Origin: Simmondsia chinensis
Lineage: Eukaryota > Streptophyta > Magnoliopsida > Caryophyllales > Simmondsiaceae
Direction of reading: 5' to 3'
Length of the DNA: 64,000 nucleotides
Assembly: GCA_018398585.1 (NCBI GenBank)
Contig: JAGTTD010000007.1
Span: 7,075,320 to 7,139,319 of the forward strand
Shown here: positions 1 through 11,221 of the stretch, piece by piece
How positions within the stretch are numbered: the first letter of the stretch is position 1
Layout: each line of letters starts with the position of its first letter
Notes under the pieces: model-generated
The model's input: only the letters and a program-made list of their open reading frames with translations
The model's database searches: none
Told to the model about the DNA's origin: nothing
Position numbers and translations under genes: made by a program

Positions 1-322
1 TCGGTTCCCCATACAGGAACACATGAGTCCATTACTTTCATGAGCTTTGGTTTGTGATGCGGGCCTTCATATACCTGCCAGAAATTTTTATAAACTTTAA
101 AAACATATTGTTGTTCCAAAAGATTGCCACATCACCTAACAAGCCTATTGGATCAACAATAAAGAAGGACTAAAAAGACAAATGCCTCCTAATAAAAACA
201 TTTTTTGTTTATGTTTCTAAAAGAAATAAAATGTCGGGCCTGAACTTCTTATTAAGCTCACAAAGAGCTTGAACCATCAAGGATTGGCCCAAGCCTTGAC
301 AATTCCAACATATAATACTCAT
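1..322 (-). pseudogene. LINE ORF2 endonuclease, N-terminal fragment
   Basis: The ATG at 322 opens with MSIICWNCQGLGQ, the usual start of plant LINE ORF2 (apurinic endonuclease-like fold), followed by FRPDILFLLET and then a premature stop. Further fragments, FIVDPIGLLGDVAIFWNNN and WTHVFLYGEP, match the later endonuclease motifs in order. The reverse transcriptase would lie beyond position 1. The fragment is non-functional as read. Confidence 0.85.
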
Positions 323-399
323 GGGGTGTAAGGAAGTTGTTCTGGGACAACCGCCGCAAACCCCTCAAAAATGAGACGTCGAGGTCCAGATGGATTATG

Positions 400-1666
400 T
401 CAAGAGATAGGGATGGGATGGCCTCCTGTTTGGTTGCCCGGGAGCGCATAATGCTTCTTTAATTTTTCCACCTCCGCTCGTCTTATAGCTGCCTTTTTAA
501 TGCTTCTCAGTTTAATAGCCCCTTTCTTACAAAGAATGCCGTCTCTGATGTTATTAGAGAGAGTCCAAAAAAGATCCCTAAATTTCTTCTTCATAAATGT
601 TACTAAGTGTCCCGGCTGAGTTGAAGAGGATCTCGGGATCAAGGAACTAGTTCCCAAACTTGTCAACGCTTACCAAGTTGGAGACTGCCTCCTTTAACGT
701 AGCTTTGACCTTTTTCCTAGCAGTAAAACTCTCTACTTCCCTGTCCCTTCTTTTCCCCTTACCTGTTTGTGGGCAACCGGCTAATGCCCCTGACCCCGTA
801 AACAAAGAGAGCTGGAGCTTCTCCTGGATACATTTACATGTTGCTTGGATACTAATGATGCCTTTTCCCTAGCGTTTCGGTCTCGATCTCCGTCAAGTCC
901 GGATCGTCCTGATCTCCTACATCAGCTAAAGGGATCTCAACCTTGTTAGAAGAACACTCTTTGGCTCTTAAGAATCCGTCAAAAGGTGGGATATCCTTAG
1001 AAGCATCATCGTCCCAATGACTTTTCAGAACGTGCCCCAATTTACCACAGGCATAACAAAAGTCACCTAAACGTTCATACTTAAATCTAACCCACAAGTC
1101 GTGTTTCTCATTTCTTTTAAGGAAAAAACCACACATGAGATAGTTGTCAACATTTACCTCAACCTTCATTCTTATGAATCTAGACCAGAGCATGTCCCAT
1201 TCCTCCTCCATGTCCAGCTTTATGATTTTTGGGAAGAGCTCACCAATTTTGGTTGCGTTGTGGTAAGACATCATGCTTATAGGAAGGCTGTGAACTTGGA
1301 CCCAAAACTCCGAGGTAGGGAAGTCAATTTCTTCAAATGTGACGTCACTGTCCAAAGCTTTAAGAGCAATATGGGCATCGTTAATGGACCAAGGGGTCCC
1401 TTCTCTAGCTCTAGTTCTATCTTTTTTACGAATAAGAAGAGGTTGTACGCTACTTCATGAATCTCGAGCTTTCCTTTCGGTTTCCAAGCCTTGTCCAGCA
1501 CCGCCTCAATGGGACTGATTTTGACGGGTTTCCCCATGAGAACCTTCCCCACCAAAGTTTAGTGCTTTAAGGCCTTTGAGAGACCACCCTCCTCAGACAT
1601 TTCCAGGTTATATAAGTTGTTTCCCAGCATTTCAATGTGGTTTAGATGTGGGTTTTTGTTGGCCAT
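400..1666 (-). pseudogene. LINE ORF1 (DUF4283 plus zinc knuckle), broken
   Basis: The start is ATG at 1666 (product begins MANKNPHL). After a stop near 1560 the protein continues in other frames: first a stretch with WKPKGKLEIHEV, then about 1355-852 with FWVQVHSLPISMMSY and the fold typical of plant LINE ORF1 proteins. A CCHC-like knuckle, CYACGKLGHVLKSHW, lies at about 1060-1020; its final Cys is replaced by Trp. In intact relatives this is the nucleic-acid-binding protein that packages LINE RNA. At least one nonsense change and two frame changes are present. The 400-666 stretch is probably its basic C-terminal tail. Confidence 0.8.
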
Positions 1667-2413
1667 TTGCTTAATTTCTAAGGGTGAGACTCTGTTGAAG
1701 ACAAGACACTGTTCAATAGAAAAGGTGAAATTTTTTAGAAAAGGTGGTTTGGGAGGATAAAAGAGATTCCATTTTATAATGAGAGGGAAAGAGGGCTTTG
1801 GTGGAGGGGGTAGTAAATGGCGTGAGGGGGCTACTTTAGACTTCATTAGATACGAGAGAGGGTTAACGAGGTAGGTGAAGCAAAGTAAATGAAGGATGAG
1901 AAAATACCAGGGAAGAGCGAGGGAAGATGGTTGACAGGAGCTAACAGGAGGCCGGCGAAGGAGATTCAGGTGGATTTTGCAAGTAAGAAGCGAAATGTTG
2001 CAGGGATGAAGTGCACTAGGGCATTCAATGCCGATTCAAAATTCCTGCTAGCTGCGGATCAAACTGGGAAGGGAGGATCTTTGGAAACAATCAATATGCT
2101 ACCTTTTCTACAGTGATTTCGTTGGATTTGTCATAAATGATGAGATTTGAAGCTCAAAAATTGAAATAATGGTGAAGAGATGAAGTTAGGGTTAGGGTTT
2201 GAGGGGCACAAGGGAGGCCCAGGGAGACTCCACCTGTACATGGCATAGAGAGATTTCCTAAAGATGAGGTATTATTCCATTAAAGATTACTCCCCCTGTA
2301 ATACCCAACCTAATTAAATTAAATTCGACAGTACAATATGTGAAACTTAGGGTATTTAAATTAGGTTAAAACTAGTTATTGTTTCGATTAGGTTACGAAG
2401 GAAAAAAAAAAAT

Positions 2414-2455
<42 letters not shown>

Positions 2456-3819
2456 CACAATAATAATAATAATTAAAAACACATAAAGTACAAAATTTTT
2501 TTCCCCACCCCACAAGTTGTCTCTCTCTCCTGTATAGCTCTCTCTCTCACCACGTCGCTCTCTCTCCCTCAAAGTCTCTCACCTTCACTGCGTAACTCTC
2601 CCTCTCCTCTACCATCCTCCGCTCGCCTCTACCGTCTTCACCGGGGCCGTCTACCACCTCACGGTACTGCCGATACCGCTACCGTCGCCCTCCCATGACG
2701 ACACCGTCCCAACCACCGCGGTACTACTCCGACTACCACGGTACCGTCCAACCACCACGGTATCGTCACCTCGCAGGTGGCTTAGAAGCCAAATTTGTTG
2801 GATTTAAGCTAGTGAAGGTAATTATACCACTTCCCCTACTTGTTTATAAAATACGAAAATTTGCTTTACTGGGTTTGATATATAAGACTTGTATTTGAAT
2901 AGTTCATTAGTTTGTTAAAATAGGTTCAGGCATCTGTACTTGGTTGATTATATAATTTCTACCCTTATGATTTGAGTTATACTCATTTATACGTTCAATT
3001 AATGTTTAAATATGTGAAACTTTGAAAGAAATTGTATTTGTGATTACATAAAGTGTTTTATACATGAAATTGATGTTTAAATGTGTGAATTTTGAAAGAA
3101 TTAGCAGTTGTGATTCTGTGAAAGAAATTATTATGAACCTGTTTGATTTATACTGATTATGTAAGCGTACGCGGGGGCGATGGCCAAATCCCGGTAAGTA
3201 TGACGACGCGGGGGAGACGTCCGAATCCCGGTCGTTACATAGAAAAGAAATTATTGTGAACTTGTGATTTGAAATGAAAGGTTTCATGGGAAGAACTTAC
3301 AGATAACTACGTTGACCCTCCGGGGCCTGTCGCAATGTGAAAAGTCAATTTGTGACCCTGTCGCGGGAATAATACCTGCACATAGATCTATGTTCGATCC
3401 TGTTGGATCGGTCGACTTAGAACTGGTTCGAATATGTGAAATGTGAACGTCGATTTGTGACCCTATTGCGGGAGTAATACGGGCCGTAGTATTGGATGTG
3501 TGTGTAAATTTTACTGAAAAAGCTCTTGTAAATAAGTTAATGATTTGTGCTACTTTAACGTGATTTTCTTTAAGATGAATTGATTTTGCTGATTTTAATT
3601 GGGATTCTATCCTTTTTTAATAACATGTCTGATCCGCGTAGGGAGTGTGTTATACTTACTGAGCGTGTTGTTTGCTCACCCAAATTTGTTTATTTTCCAG
3701 ATTAGTAACCCATGAAGCGATTTACTATCTCGTGAATTAGTTTATTTTGCGTAGTTAAGTAAACAAATTTTGTAGTAGCACATCAGAGACTATCTGGGAT
3801 ATTATAATTTGAAGCTTCC

Positions 3820-4369
3820 TGTCACGCTCCGCCAACCTTAGTATTAATTTATGTAATTTTTCGCTTTTGTTACCCGATATATTTTCGTTTTAGAGTGTAC
3901 TTAGGAAATTTGTATGGGCAAGCATGTTGGGGAGGGGGAAACCGTGAGCCCGTGAGCCATCCACAACCCCAACCCCTTGTCTCATTTTTGTAGCTTTTGA
4001 CTTTGATGTAATTAATGACTCTCTCTCCTAGCCAAGGACATGGGGTGTACGGCTAAGAGGACAAAGAGGACACATAGGGTACACTACTTTTTACTTTTTG
4101 TCTCATACCTTTTTGTATATAAATACATGATGAATGGAAGGATGAAGCCATCCAATTTCCAACCAAAATGCTTCTTTCCTTTTGTATTTTCTCTTCCTCT
4201 CTCTACCATGCATTGCATTCCTCATTTCTTCCCTTTGCATTATTTTTCCAACATTAAAACCGGGGCACATTATACTTGGGTTTGGGGTTGCCTGACTTTG
4301 ACGAGGTACTTTCGGGGTGAAGTCAAGTGGGATCGAGGTTTTGACATAGTGAGTGTGTCATTCCTGACA
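3820..4369 (+). repeat. 5' LTR of family C element
   Basis: Begins TGTCACGCTCC and ends TTCCTGACA. A TATA-like stretch, GTATATAAATACATG, at about 4117-4131 is a plausible core promoter. The primer-binding site starts four bases after the LTR. Confidence 0.88.
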
Positions 4370-4372
4370 ACG

Positions 4373-4384
4373 TGGTATCAGAGC
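4373..4384 (+). other. Primer-binding site, initiator Met-tRNA (family C)
   Basis: TGGTATCAGAGC is complementary to the 3' end of plant initiator Met-tRNA and lies just inside the 5' LTR. Confidence 0.85.
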
Positions 4385-4389
4385 CTCTT

Positions 4390-5829
4390 ATGGTTGAGCT
4401 GGGATCAAACACAATGGAAGAAGAGAATGTTGGCACATCTCACGTGGAGGAGGAAATTCGGGGGAGGCTCGAGACACGGGGAAGGAGGTCCAACAAAAAC
4501 CAAGATCCCTCGGTGCAAAGGGATGCGTTGGTGAGCTTGGAGGCACGGGTTGCCAGACTTGAGTTAGCCATGGGTGATTGTCATGAGAGGCTTGATAATG
4601 TAGCCAATGTGAAGGACCATATGGCGGAGTTGGAGGATAAGGCCCTCGACACTGCCCAAACCGTGAAGAAAGGGCTAGAAGGCCAGCTTAAACAGCTCAC
4701 TGCAGCACTGTTCAGCCTCCGGGAAGAGCTGGACACAATGAAAACATACCTTGCATTGGTCAAGACTATCGCTGCTGGAGGCATGGGCACTGCCGGACCC
4801 GCTGCGCACGCACGGGTGCCGGACCCGCCTGTTTTTGGTGGGCAACGAAGTGCCAAAGAAGTGGACAATTTCCTTTGGAGTGTGGAGCGCTACTTCGAGG
4901 CATTGCGCATTGAAGATGATGATGCCAGGATCAACACGGCCACATTATATTTGGTGGATGATGCGGCTCTATGGTGGAGGCATAGGCATGGAGACATAGC
5001 TAGGGAGCTATGTACCATCAACACTTGGGAAATTTTTGTCAAGGAGTTCAAGAGGCAATTTTTCCCGGAGAATGTGGAGATGGTGGACATGAAAAGGCTA
5101 CGTGCACTTAAACACACAGGGTCCATTAGGGAGTACGTTTGGGAATTCCAATCCTTGATGCTAGAAGTACCGGAGATGCAAGAGACGCTCCAACTCTTTT
5201 ACTTCATGGATGGCCTTCAACATTGGGCCGAAGTGGAGCTTAAAAGAAGGGGAGTCCATGATCTTGCGGGGGCCAATTCCGAGGCAGAAAACTTGAGCGA
5301 GTTCAGGGACCATTCCAAAAAGAAGGACCATAAAGGGGGCAACAGTGACGGTGGGGGAGAGAGACCCCAAACCAAGAAGCATGGGGAAAAATCACAAAAG
5401 CCTACCTCGTGGAAGGACAAAGGAAAGGGGCACGAAAGGAAGCAAGATCACACCAAAAAGTCTCCCGAGTGCTTCTTGTGTGGAGGGCCACACTATGTTC
5501 GGGAGTGCCCACAGAAGAAGGCACTTCATTCCATCGTTGCTGCACTAGATCAACATGACAACAAGCCAAATTCGGATGAGGCTCAAATGGGGTCAATGAG
5601 GTTCCTTGGAGCTATGGTCCAAGGCGTGCACGGGACTATCCAGGACAAGGCGAGCCCTGGGACAGGGGTGCGCACTGCTGCGCAATGGCCAGGGACCAAG
5701 GCACAGGCTGGCGCGGGGGATCCAGGCAGTGCCTGGGTAGGCGCTGGGGTCTGGACGCATGCCAATAGGAGCGCGCATGGGTCTGGGACTCAGGCGCAAG
5801 GGGCTGGTTTAGGTGCGCTGGGTGCTTAG
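4390..5829 (+). CDS. Gag polyprotein of family C gypsy element
   Basis: A 479-residue open frame from ATG 4390. A coiled-coil-like N-terminus (about residues 40-120) is followed by the retrotransposon gag domain (about 145-290; motifs FLWSVERYFEAL, DDAALWWRHRHG, WEIFVKEFKRQFFPEN) and a basic linker. A single CCHC knuckle, CFLCGGPHYVRECP, lies near residue 360. The C-terminus is Ala/Gly-rich and encoded by a GCGC-rich stretch. In the family this protein forms the particle and binds element RNA. The frame stops at 5829, before the protease, where related elements would continue as gag-pol. Confidence 0.8.
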   Translation: MVELGSNTMEEENVGTSHVEEEIRGRLETRGRRSNKNQDPSVQRDALVSLEARVARLELAMGDCHERLDNVANVKDHMAELEDKALDTAQTVKKGLEGQLKQLTAALFSLREELDTMKTYLALVKTIAAGGMGTAGPAAHARVPDPPVFGGQRSAKEVDNFLWSVERYFEALRIEDDDARINTATLYLVDDAALWWRHRHGDIARELCTINTWEIFVKEFKRQFFPENVEMVDMKRLRALKHTGSIREYVWEFQSLMLEVPEMQETLQLFYFMDGLQHWAEVELKRRGVHDLAGANSEAENLSEFRDHSKKKDHKGGNSDGGGERPQTKKHGEKSQKPTSWKDKGKGHERKQDHTKKSPECFLCGGPHYVRECPQKKALHSIVAALDQHDNKPNSDEAQMGSMRFLGAMVQGVHGTIQDKASPGTGVRTAAQWPGTKAQAGAGDPGSAWVGAGVWTHANRSAHGSGTQAQGAGLGALGA

Positions 5830-6039
5830 GCTGACGAGGTCCTCATGGCTGAGGCACGGAGGCTCGCGCAAACTTTATTGAAGAAACGCAACCAGAAGGA
5901 CAAGGCGTAAGGGTGCGCTGCTGCCCAGAACAATGCGCATGGAGCTGGGACTAAGGCGCAAAGGTGCGCGATGGTCCAAAAAGGGGCGCTATCAAGTGTG
6001 CTAAGTTCAGCACCAAAGGAGCACTCGAAGCGGGGACTC

Positions 6040-6530
6040 ATGTTTGTCAACACAGAGGTAAACGGGGCTGACATTGAGGCAATTCTTGACACGGGGGCCT
6101 CACACAACTTTATTGGCGAAGGCTGGGCTTGAACGTTGCCAAGGAAGCGGGACTGATGACAGCTATCAACTCCCCATCCAAGCCGATTAAAGGAGTGGCG
6201 CACGGTGTGCCAATTCGAATGGGATGATGGCAAAGCACCATCAACCTAATTGTGATCGAAATGAATGACTTCAGGATGGTATTGGGGATGGAATTCTTCG
6301 ATGCTGTCACACCCATGTCATTTCTAAAAGAGGATTCGATCATCATAACACAAGGCCAGGAGACATTCACTATCCTGGTATTTAGGGAAGAAATAAGGAG
6401 GAAACATATCTCTGCCATGCAACTTGAGGAGTGGACCCATGACCCACAAAACCCAGGGTCTTCGCTAGAACCCAAGGAAACCGAGAAAGCACGAGAAGCT
6501 GTCGAGGGGGTGAAGCCACAAGAAAAACCG
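6040..6530 (+). pseudogene. Retropepsin-like protease remnant (family C)
   Basis: MFVNTEVNGADIEAILDTGA starts near 6040 and carries the Asp-Thr-Gly active-site motif followed by SHNFIGEG, then a stop. After a frame change the rest of the fold follows: SKPIKGVAHGVPIRMG, a stop, then VIEMNDFRMVLGMEFFD and the flap-distal segment up to about 6530. The pieces are in correct order, so this is a frameshifted aspartic protease of a gypsy element. Confidence 0.75.
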
Positions 6531-6879
6531 GGTAGGGTCAAGGCTGCGCAGGGGGTGCGCTGGGGTGTGCACTTGATACGCATACATGCTGACGAGGTGC
6601 GCACTACAGCGCACCACTTTGACAAAGAAATGCCTGACTTGAACAAAGCTAGGCACAACTAGGGACACAGGCTGCAAGGTGTGCGCTGGGACGCGCTAGG
6701 CCCGCACTGGAGTGTGCATTGCTTGCACTAGGGTGCACAGGACTTAAACTTCGAAACGCAAGGCAAGCGCAAGGCTGCGCCTTAATTTGAAGAATTGAAG
6801 AACTTGGACCAGAAGTCACAGGCGCTGGGCACAGACACTGGGCTGAACTGGGACAGCACTGCTGACCAAGTGCCGAAAC

Positions 6880-7035
6880 GCAGAATAAGGACAAAGTATT
6901 TCAACTACTTGGATCGATGGAAGGGTCGACCAAATGAAGAAGCCACATGGAACCAGGAAAACTCATGGGGGAGCTTCAAAAAGGAACGTGAAGAACATTC
7001 GAAACTGCCTAACATTGACGAGGACGTCAATAGCT
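6880..7035 (+). pseudogene. Chromodomain-like integrase tail (family C)
   Basis: KRRIRTKYFNYLDRWKGRP followed by NEEATWNQENSWGSFKKERE matches the C-terminal tail found after integrase in many plant gypsy elements (RWKG and EATW motifs). The integrase itself is missing, so the tail sits only about 350 bp after the protease remnant. In intact elements it targets integration to chromatin. Confidence 0.65.
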
Positions 7036-7049
7036 TAGGTGGGGGAGAA

Positions 7050-7600
7050 TGTCACGCTCCGCCAACCTTGGTATTAATTTATGCAATTTCTCGCTTTTGT
7101 TACACGATGTATTTTCTTTATAGAGTGTACTTAGGAAATTTGTATGGGCAAGCATGTTGGGGAGGGCGAAACCGTGAGCCCGTGAGCCATCCACAACCCC
7201 AACCCCTTGTCTCACTTTTGTAGCTTTTGACTTTGATGTAATTAATGACTCTCTCTCCTAGCCAAGGACATGGGGTGTACGGCTAAGAGGACAAAGAGGA
7301 CACGTAGGGTACACTACTTTTTACTTTTTGTCTCATACGTTTTTGTATATAAATACATGATGAATGGAAGGATGAAGCCATCCAATTTCCAACCAAAATA
7401 CTTCTTTCCTTTTGTATTTTCTCTTCCTCTCTCTACCGTGCATTGCATTCCTCTTTTCTTCCCTTTGCATTATTTTTCCAACATTAAAACCGGGGCACAT
7501 TATACTTGGGTTTGGGGTTGCCTGACTTTGACGAGGTACTTTCGGGGTGAAGTCGAGTGGCATCGCGGTTTTGACATAGTGAATGTGTCATTCCATGACA
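7050..7600 (+). repeat. 3' LTR of family C element
   Basis: Same sequence as 3820-4369 with about 20 substitutions and a 1-bp indel. It begins TGTCACGC right after the purine tract, ends CCATGACA, and is followed by the duplicated TTCC and the rest of LTR A-1. Confidence 0.88.
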
Positions 7601-7803
7601 TTCCGCTCTACTAGTATCAGAATATTAGTTTGATGTATTTGGGATTATGTTTTATATAAGAACCATTTAGATGACTTTGAGGAGTTTTCGATTAGGAATA
7701 TTCGGGCTTCATACTATAATAAGAGGATTCGTTATAGTACGGTCGTGTAGCGTCCTTTGACTTAAGTCAATTTGGCATTAACATCTGGGGGCGTTACATA
7801 AAG

Positions 7804-7815
7804 TGGTATCAGAGC
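7804..7815 (+). other. Primer-binding site, initiator Met-tRNA (family A, unit 1)
   Basis: TGGTATCAGAGC lies five bases inside the LTR A-1 end. The same site follows LTR A-2 (11227-11238) and LTR A-3 (14692-14703). Confidence 0.85.
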
Positions 7816-8111
7816 TTGGTTCATGAATTTTGGAGAAATTTAATTGTGAAGGTCTGAACACTAGACTATGAATTTTAAGAAATTTTAATGTTAAGATGAG
7901 AGCCCTAGGTTATTGGAAAAAAAAAATTGGAGTTAAAGTCGGAGCCTCAGGTTATGAACCTTGGGAAAATTTAACTGATAAGATGAGAACTTGGTTTATT
8001 AATATTGAGGAAAAATAGTTGACTATTTGAATTGGTAATTTCAACTATATTGGAGTTTTAAAAAAATTATTTAACAAGGAGATTTCTTATGTAATTTTAG
8101 TGAAGGTGAAA

Positions 8112-9184
8112 ATGAGTGACATGAGCGAAACATTGGCGTCCCTTAAAAGAAAGAGGACCCTGAAGAGAAAAAGCAGGATTCCACCCCTGATTAAGGAGCA
8201 CCTTAGTGAAACGAAGAATGATACAGAAGAAGAGCACCCTAATGAGGAACGTGTCCCACGGTAGAATAGACCTACTGGTTAGAACGGTCAGAACTCAGGT
8301 GATTCCTCTAATCAGTTTGATATTGTAACAATGCACTAGCTTATGATTAATCTCTTGCAACATCAACAACAAGTCCAAGCGGTGCCTCCTCCCACTCGAC
8401 GCATTGAAGAGACCCCCTTTGAGAGGTTGTCAAAGTTGAGAGCCCTAAAGTTTGAAGGAGCAGATGACCCTCTAGAAGCTGAAAAATGGATACGAGAGAT
8501 GGAGACCTTGTTTGAGGCAATGTCAATAGCCGAGGATGATAAGGTTCGTGCAGCCACCCCTTTTCTTAAGGGGAATGCGGAGTTCTGGTGGACTACAGTC
8601 AAGGTAGCATATCAGAACGCTACTGAACCTCTGGGATGGGAAAGTTTAAAGAGACCTTCTACAACCAGTTCTTCCCTTAAGCACTTAGAATGACAAGAGA
8701 AAATGAATTCTACGAGCTTAGACAAGGACAGCAGATGACGGTATTGCAATATGCTAACAAATTTCATGAATTAGGATGTTTTTGCCCAAGCATCTTGGCA
8801 TCAGTGACAAGTAAAGCAAACAGGTTTGAAAGGGGATTGCTTCCTTGTGTTCGGAGGCGCCTGTCAAGCGTCATCTTCAAGAGACACAAGGAAGTCCTTG
8901 AGCGCGCTCTGAAGGTCGAAGCAGATCTGAAATTAGAAGGGCAGGAACATGCTGCCAAGAAAAAGTCTTCAGACGACAAATTTTAGGGCGGAAAGCCTAA
9001 CCGATCTGGTGACAATGACAAAAAGTTTAGAACAAAGGATCCAGAGAGCCCTAACACTGGATTCAGAAAATGCGAGCACTGTGGTAGGGAACATTCTGGT
9101 GAGTGCTACAAAAAGTTAGGGGTGTGCTTCGAGTGTGAAGGGAAAGGATGCATTGCTCGCGATTGTTCTCTCAAGAAGAGATGA
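8112..9184 (+). pseudogene. Gag of family A, unit 1, broken
   Basis: Starts MSDMSETLASLKRKR. The gag domain is at about 8343-8693 (PFERLSKLRALKFEGADDP, then WIREMETLFEAM and EFWWTTVKVAY), followed by MTRENEFYELRQGQQM with FHELGCFCPS. Two Cys/His motifs follow, CEHCGREHSGEC and CFECEGKGCIARDC; in the second the His of the knuckle reads Cys. Stops interrupt the frame, including QFFP-stop near 8680, which is also present in the other two units. There is a frame change just before it. Confidence 0.8.
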
Positions 9185-9259
9185 GAAGCAAATACCCAGA
9201 GTTATTCGAAAACGAAGGTAAGTTTCGAGGACGAAACTTTTTGTTTAAGAGGGTGAGGA

Positions 9260-9973
9260 TGTAATACCCAAACTAATTAAATTAAATTCGATAGTGCAAC
9301 ATGAGAAACTTAGGGTATTTAAATTAGGTTAAAACTCGCTATTGTTTCAATTAGGTTACAAAGAAAAAAAAAAAAATAAATAAATAAATATATATATATA
9401 TATATATAAAATAACAATAATAATTAAAAACACATAAAGTACAAAATTTTTTGCCCACCCCACAAGTTGTCTTTCTCTCTCGTACAGCTCTCTCTCCCTC
9501 ACCGTCCCTCACCCTCACCGCGTAACTCTCTCTCTCCTCTACCATACTCCGCTCGCCGCTACCATCGTCACCGGTGTCGTCTACCCCCTCACGGTATTTC
9601 CGATACTGCTACCGTCGCCCTCCAACGACGACACCGTCCCTACCACTGCGGTACTACTCCGACCACCACGGTACCGCCTGACCCACATAGGTACCGCTAG
9701 GCCCCGGTGCCTCCTCCCGCCACCACGGTACCGTCTAACCTCCCGGGCCTATAAATACCCCTAACTCTCAACCCCTCGACCTCACACCACCCACCTCACA
9801 ACTCTCTCTCTCTTCTCGGTTTCTCTCTCTAACACTCACGGCTCTCACTCCCTCTCCTGTCGTTCTGCTTCGACCACCACAGTGATACAGCTCCGGCAAC
9901 CATGCCGGTATCGTCACCTCGCTGGTGGCTTAGAAGCAAAATTTGTTGGATTTAAGCTAGTGAAGGTAAGTAC

Positions 9974-10009
<36 letters not shown>

Positions 10010-11221
10010 ACCCCACTTGTTTATAAAATACAAAAATTTGCTTCACTGGGTTTGATATATAAGACTTGTATTTGAATAGTTTATTAGTTTGTTAAAATAG
10101 GTTCAGGCATCTGTACTTGGTTGATTATATGATTTCTACCCTTATAATTTGAGTTATACTTGTTTATATGTTGAATTAATGTTTAAATATGTGAAATTTT
10201 GCAAGAAATTGTATTTGTGATTACATAAAGTGTTTTATACATGAAATTGCTATTTAAATGTGTGAATTTTGAAAGAATTAGTAGTTGTGATTATGTGAAA
10301 AAAAATTATTGTGAATCTGTTTGATTTATACTGATTATGTAAGCGTATGTGGGGGCGACGGCCAAATCCCGGTACGTATGACGACACGGGGGAGACATCC
10401 GAATCCTGGTCGCTCCATTGAAAAGAAATTATTGTGAACTTGTGATTTGAATTGAAAGGTTTTATGGGAAGAACTTACAGATAACTACGTTGACCCTCCG
10501 GAGTCTGTCGACGATAGACTGTGAAATGTGAAAAGTCGATCTGTCGCGGGAATAATTCCGGCACGTAGATGTATGTTCAATCCTGTTGGATCTGTCGACT
10601 TGGAGCCGGTTCGAATATGTGAAATGTGAACGTCGATCTGTGACCCTATTGCGGGAATAATACCGGCCGTAGTATTCGATGCGTTTGTAAGTTTTACCGA
10701 AAAAGCTCTTGTAAATAAGTTAATGATTTGTGCTACTTTAACGTGATTTTCTTTATGATGAATTGATTCTGCTGATTTAATTGGGATTCTATGCTTTTTT
10801 AATAACATGCCAGATCCAGGTAGGGAGTATGTTATACTTACTGAGCGTGTTGTTTGCTCACCCAAATTCGTTTATTTTTCAGATTAGTAACCCATGACAA
10901 GATACTGAAGGAAGGAAATGATGAAGCGATTTCTATCTCGTGAATTAGTTTATTTTGCGTAGTTAAGTAAACAAATTTTGTAGTAGCACATCAGAGACTA
11001 TTCGGGATATTGTAAGTTGAAGCTTCCGCTCTACTAGTATTAGAATGTTAGTTTGATATATTTGGGATTATGTTTTATATAAGAACGGCTTATATGACTT
11101 TGAGGAGTTTTTGATTAGAAATATTCGGGCTTCATACTATAATAAGGGGATTCATTATAGTACGGCTATGTAGCGTCCTTTGACTTAAGTCAATTCGGTA
11201 TTAACATCTTGGGGCTTTACA
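9260..11221 (+). repeat. LTR A-2 of family A (1962 bp)
   Basis: Starts TGTAATACCC after the purine tract of unit 1 and ends GGCTTTACA before the next primer-binding site. It contains a CT-rich block, an array of CGGTACCG-type palindromes (about 9590-9740), a TATA-like CCTATAAATACC near 9748-9759, a 35-nt poly-C run, and an internal imperfect duplication at about 10480-10680 (two blocks with GTCGATCTGT and CGGGAATAATNCCGGC). It serves as both 3' LTR of unit 1 and 5' LTR of unit 2. Confidence 0.85.
9975..10009 (+). repeat. 35-nt poly-C tract in LTR A-2
   Basis: An uninterrupted run of 35 C. At the homologous places LTR A-1 has ATTATACCACTTCCCC and LTR A-3 has TACACCACTCTCCCC, so the run is an expansion confined to this copy or an assembly artefact. 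Confidence 0.9.

Larger units (their letters stand above)
1..2235 (-). mobile_element. L1-type LINE, 5' part, decayed
   Basis: Read on the minus strand this is the 5' part of a plant L1 LINE: an untranslated leader (about 2235-1667), ORF1 (1666-400), a short spacer, and the first third of ORF2 running off the window start. ORF1 has a DUF4283-like domain and a zinc knuckle; ORF2 begins with the endonuclease fold. Both frames are broken, so the copy is dead. The 5' boundary is approximate because the family A LTR begins at 2297 and no target-site duplication was found. Confidence 0.85.
3820..7600 (+). mobile_element. Nested gypsy derivative (family C), no reverse transcriptase
   Basis: The 550-bp LTRs (3820-4369 and 7050-7600) begin TGTCACGCTCCGCC and end TGACA. 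They differ at roughly 20 positions by hand count, about 3.5%. The insertion duplicated TTCC: the undisturbed site GAAGCTTCCGCTCT is seen at the equivalent place in LTR A-2. The interior (about 2.7 kb) has a Met-tRNA primer-binding site, a gag ORF, a protease remnant and a short chromodomain-like tail, with the RT, RNase H and integrase region absent. The purine tract AGGTGGGGGAGAA precedes the 3' LTR. Confidence 0.88.
2297..7798 (+). repeat. LTR A-1 of family A (interrupted)
   Basis: This LTR starts TGTAATACCCAACC and ends GGGCGTTACA just before a Met-tRNA primer-binding site at 7804-7815. Without the nested element at 3820-7600 and its duplicated target it is about 1.72 kb. It is about 245 bp shorter than LTR A-2 because the segment holding the TATA box (CCTATAAATA in A-2) is missing, so this copy probably lacks its promoter. 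Confidence 0.85.

Noticed and set aside
660..1460. Plus-strand reading frames opposite the LINE
   Set aside because: They are the opposite strand of LINE ORF1, which shows recognisable domain motifs on the minus strand.
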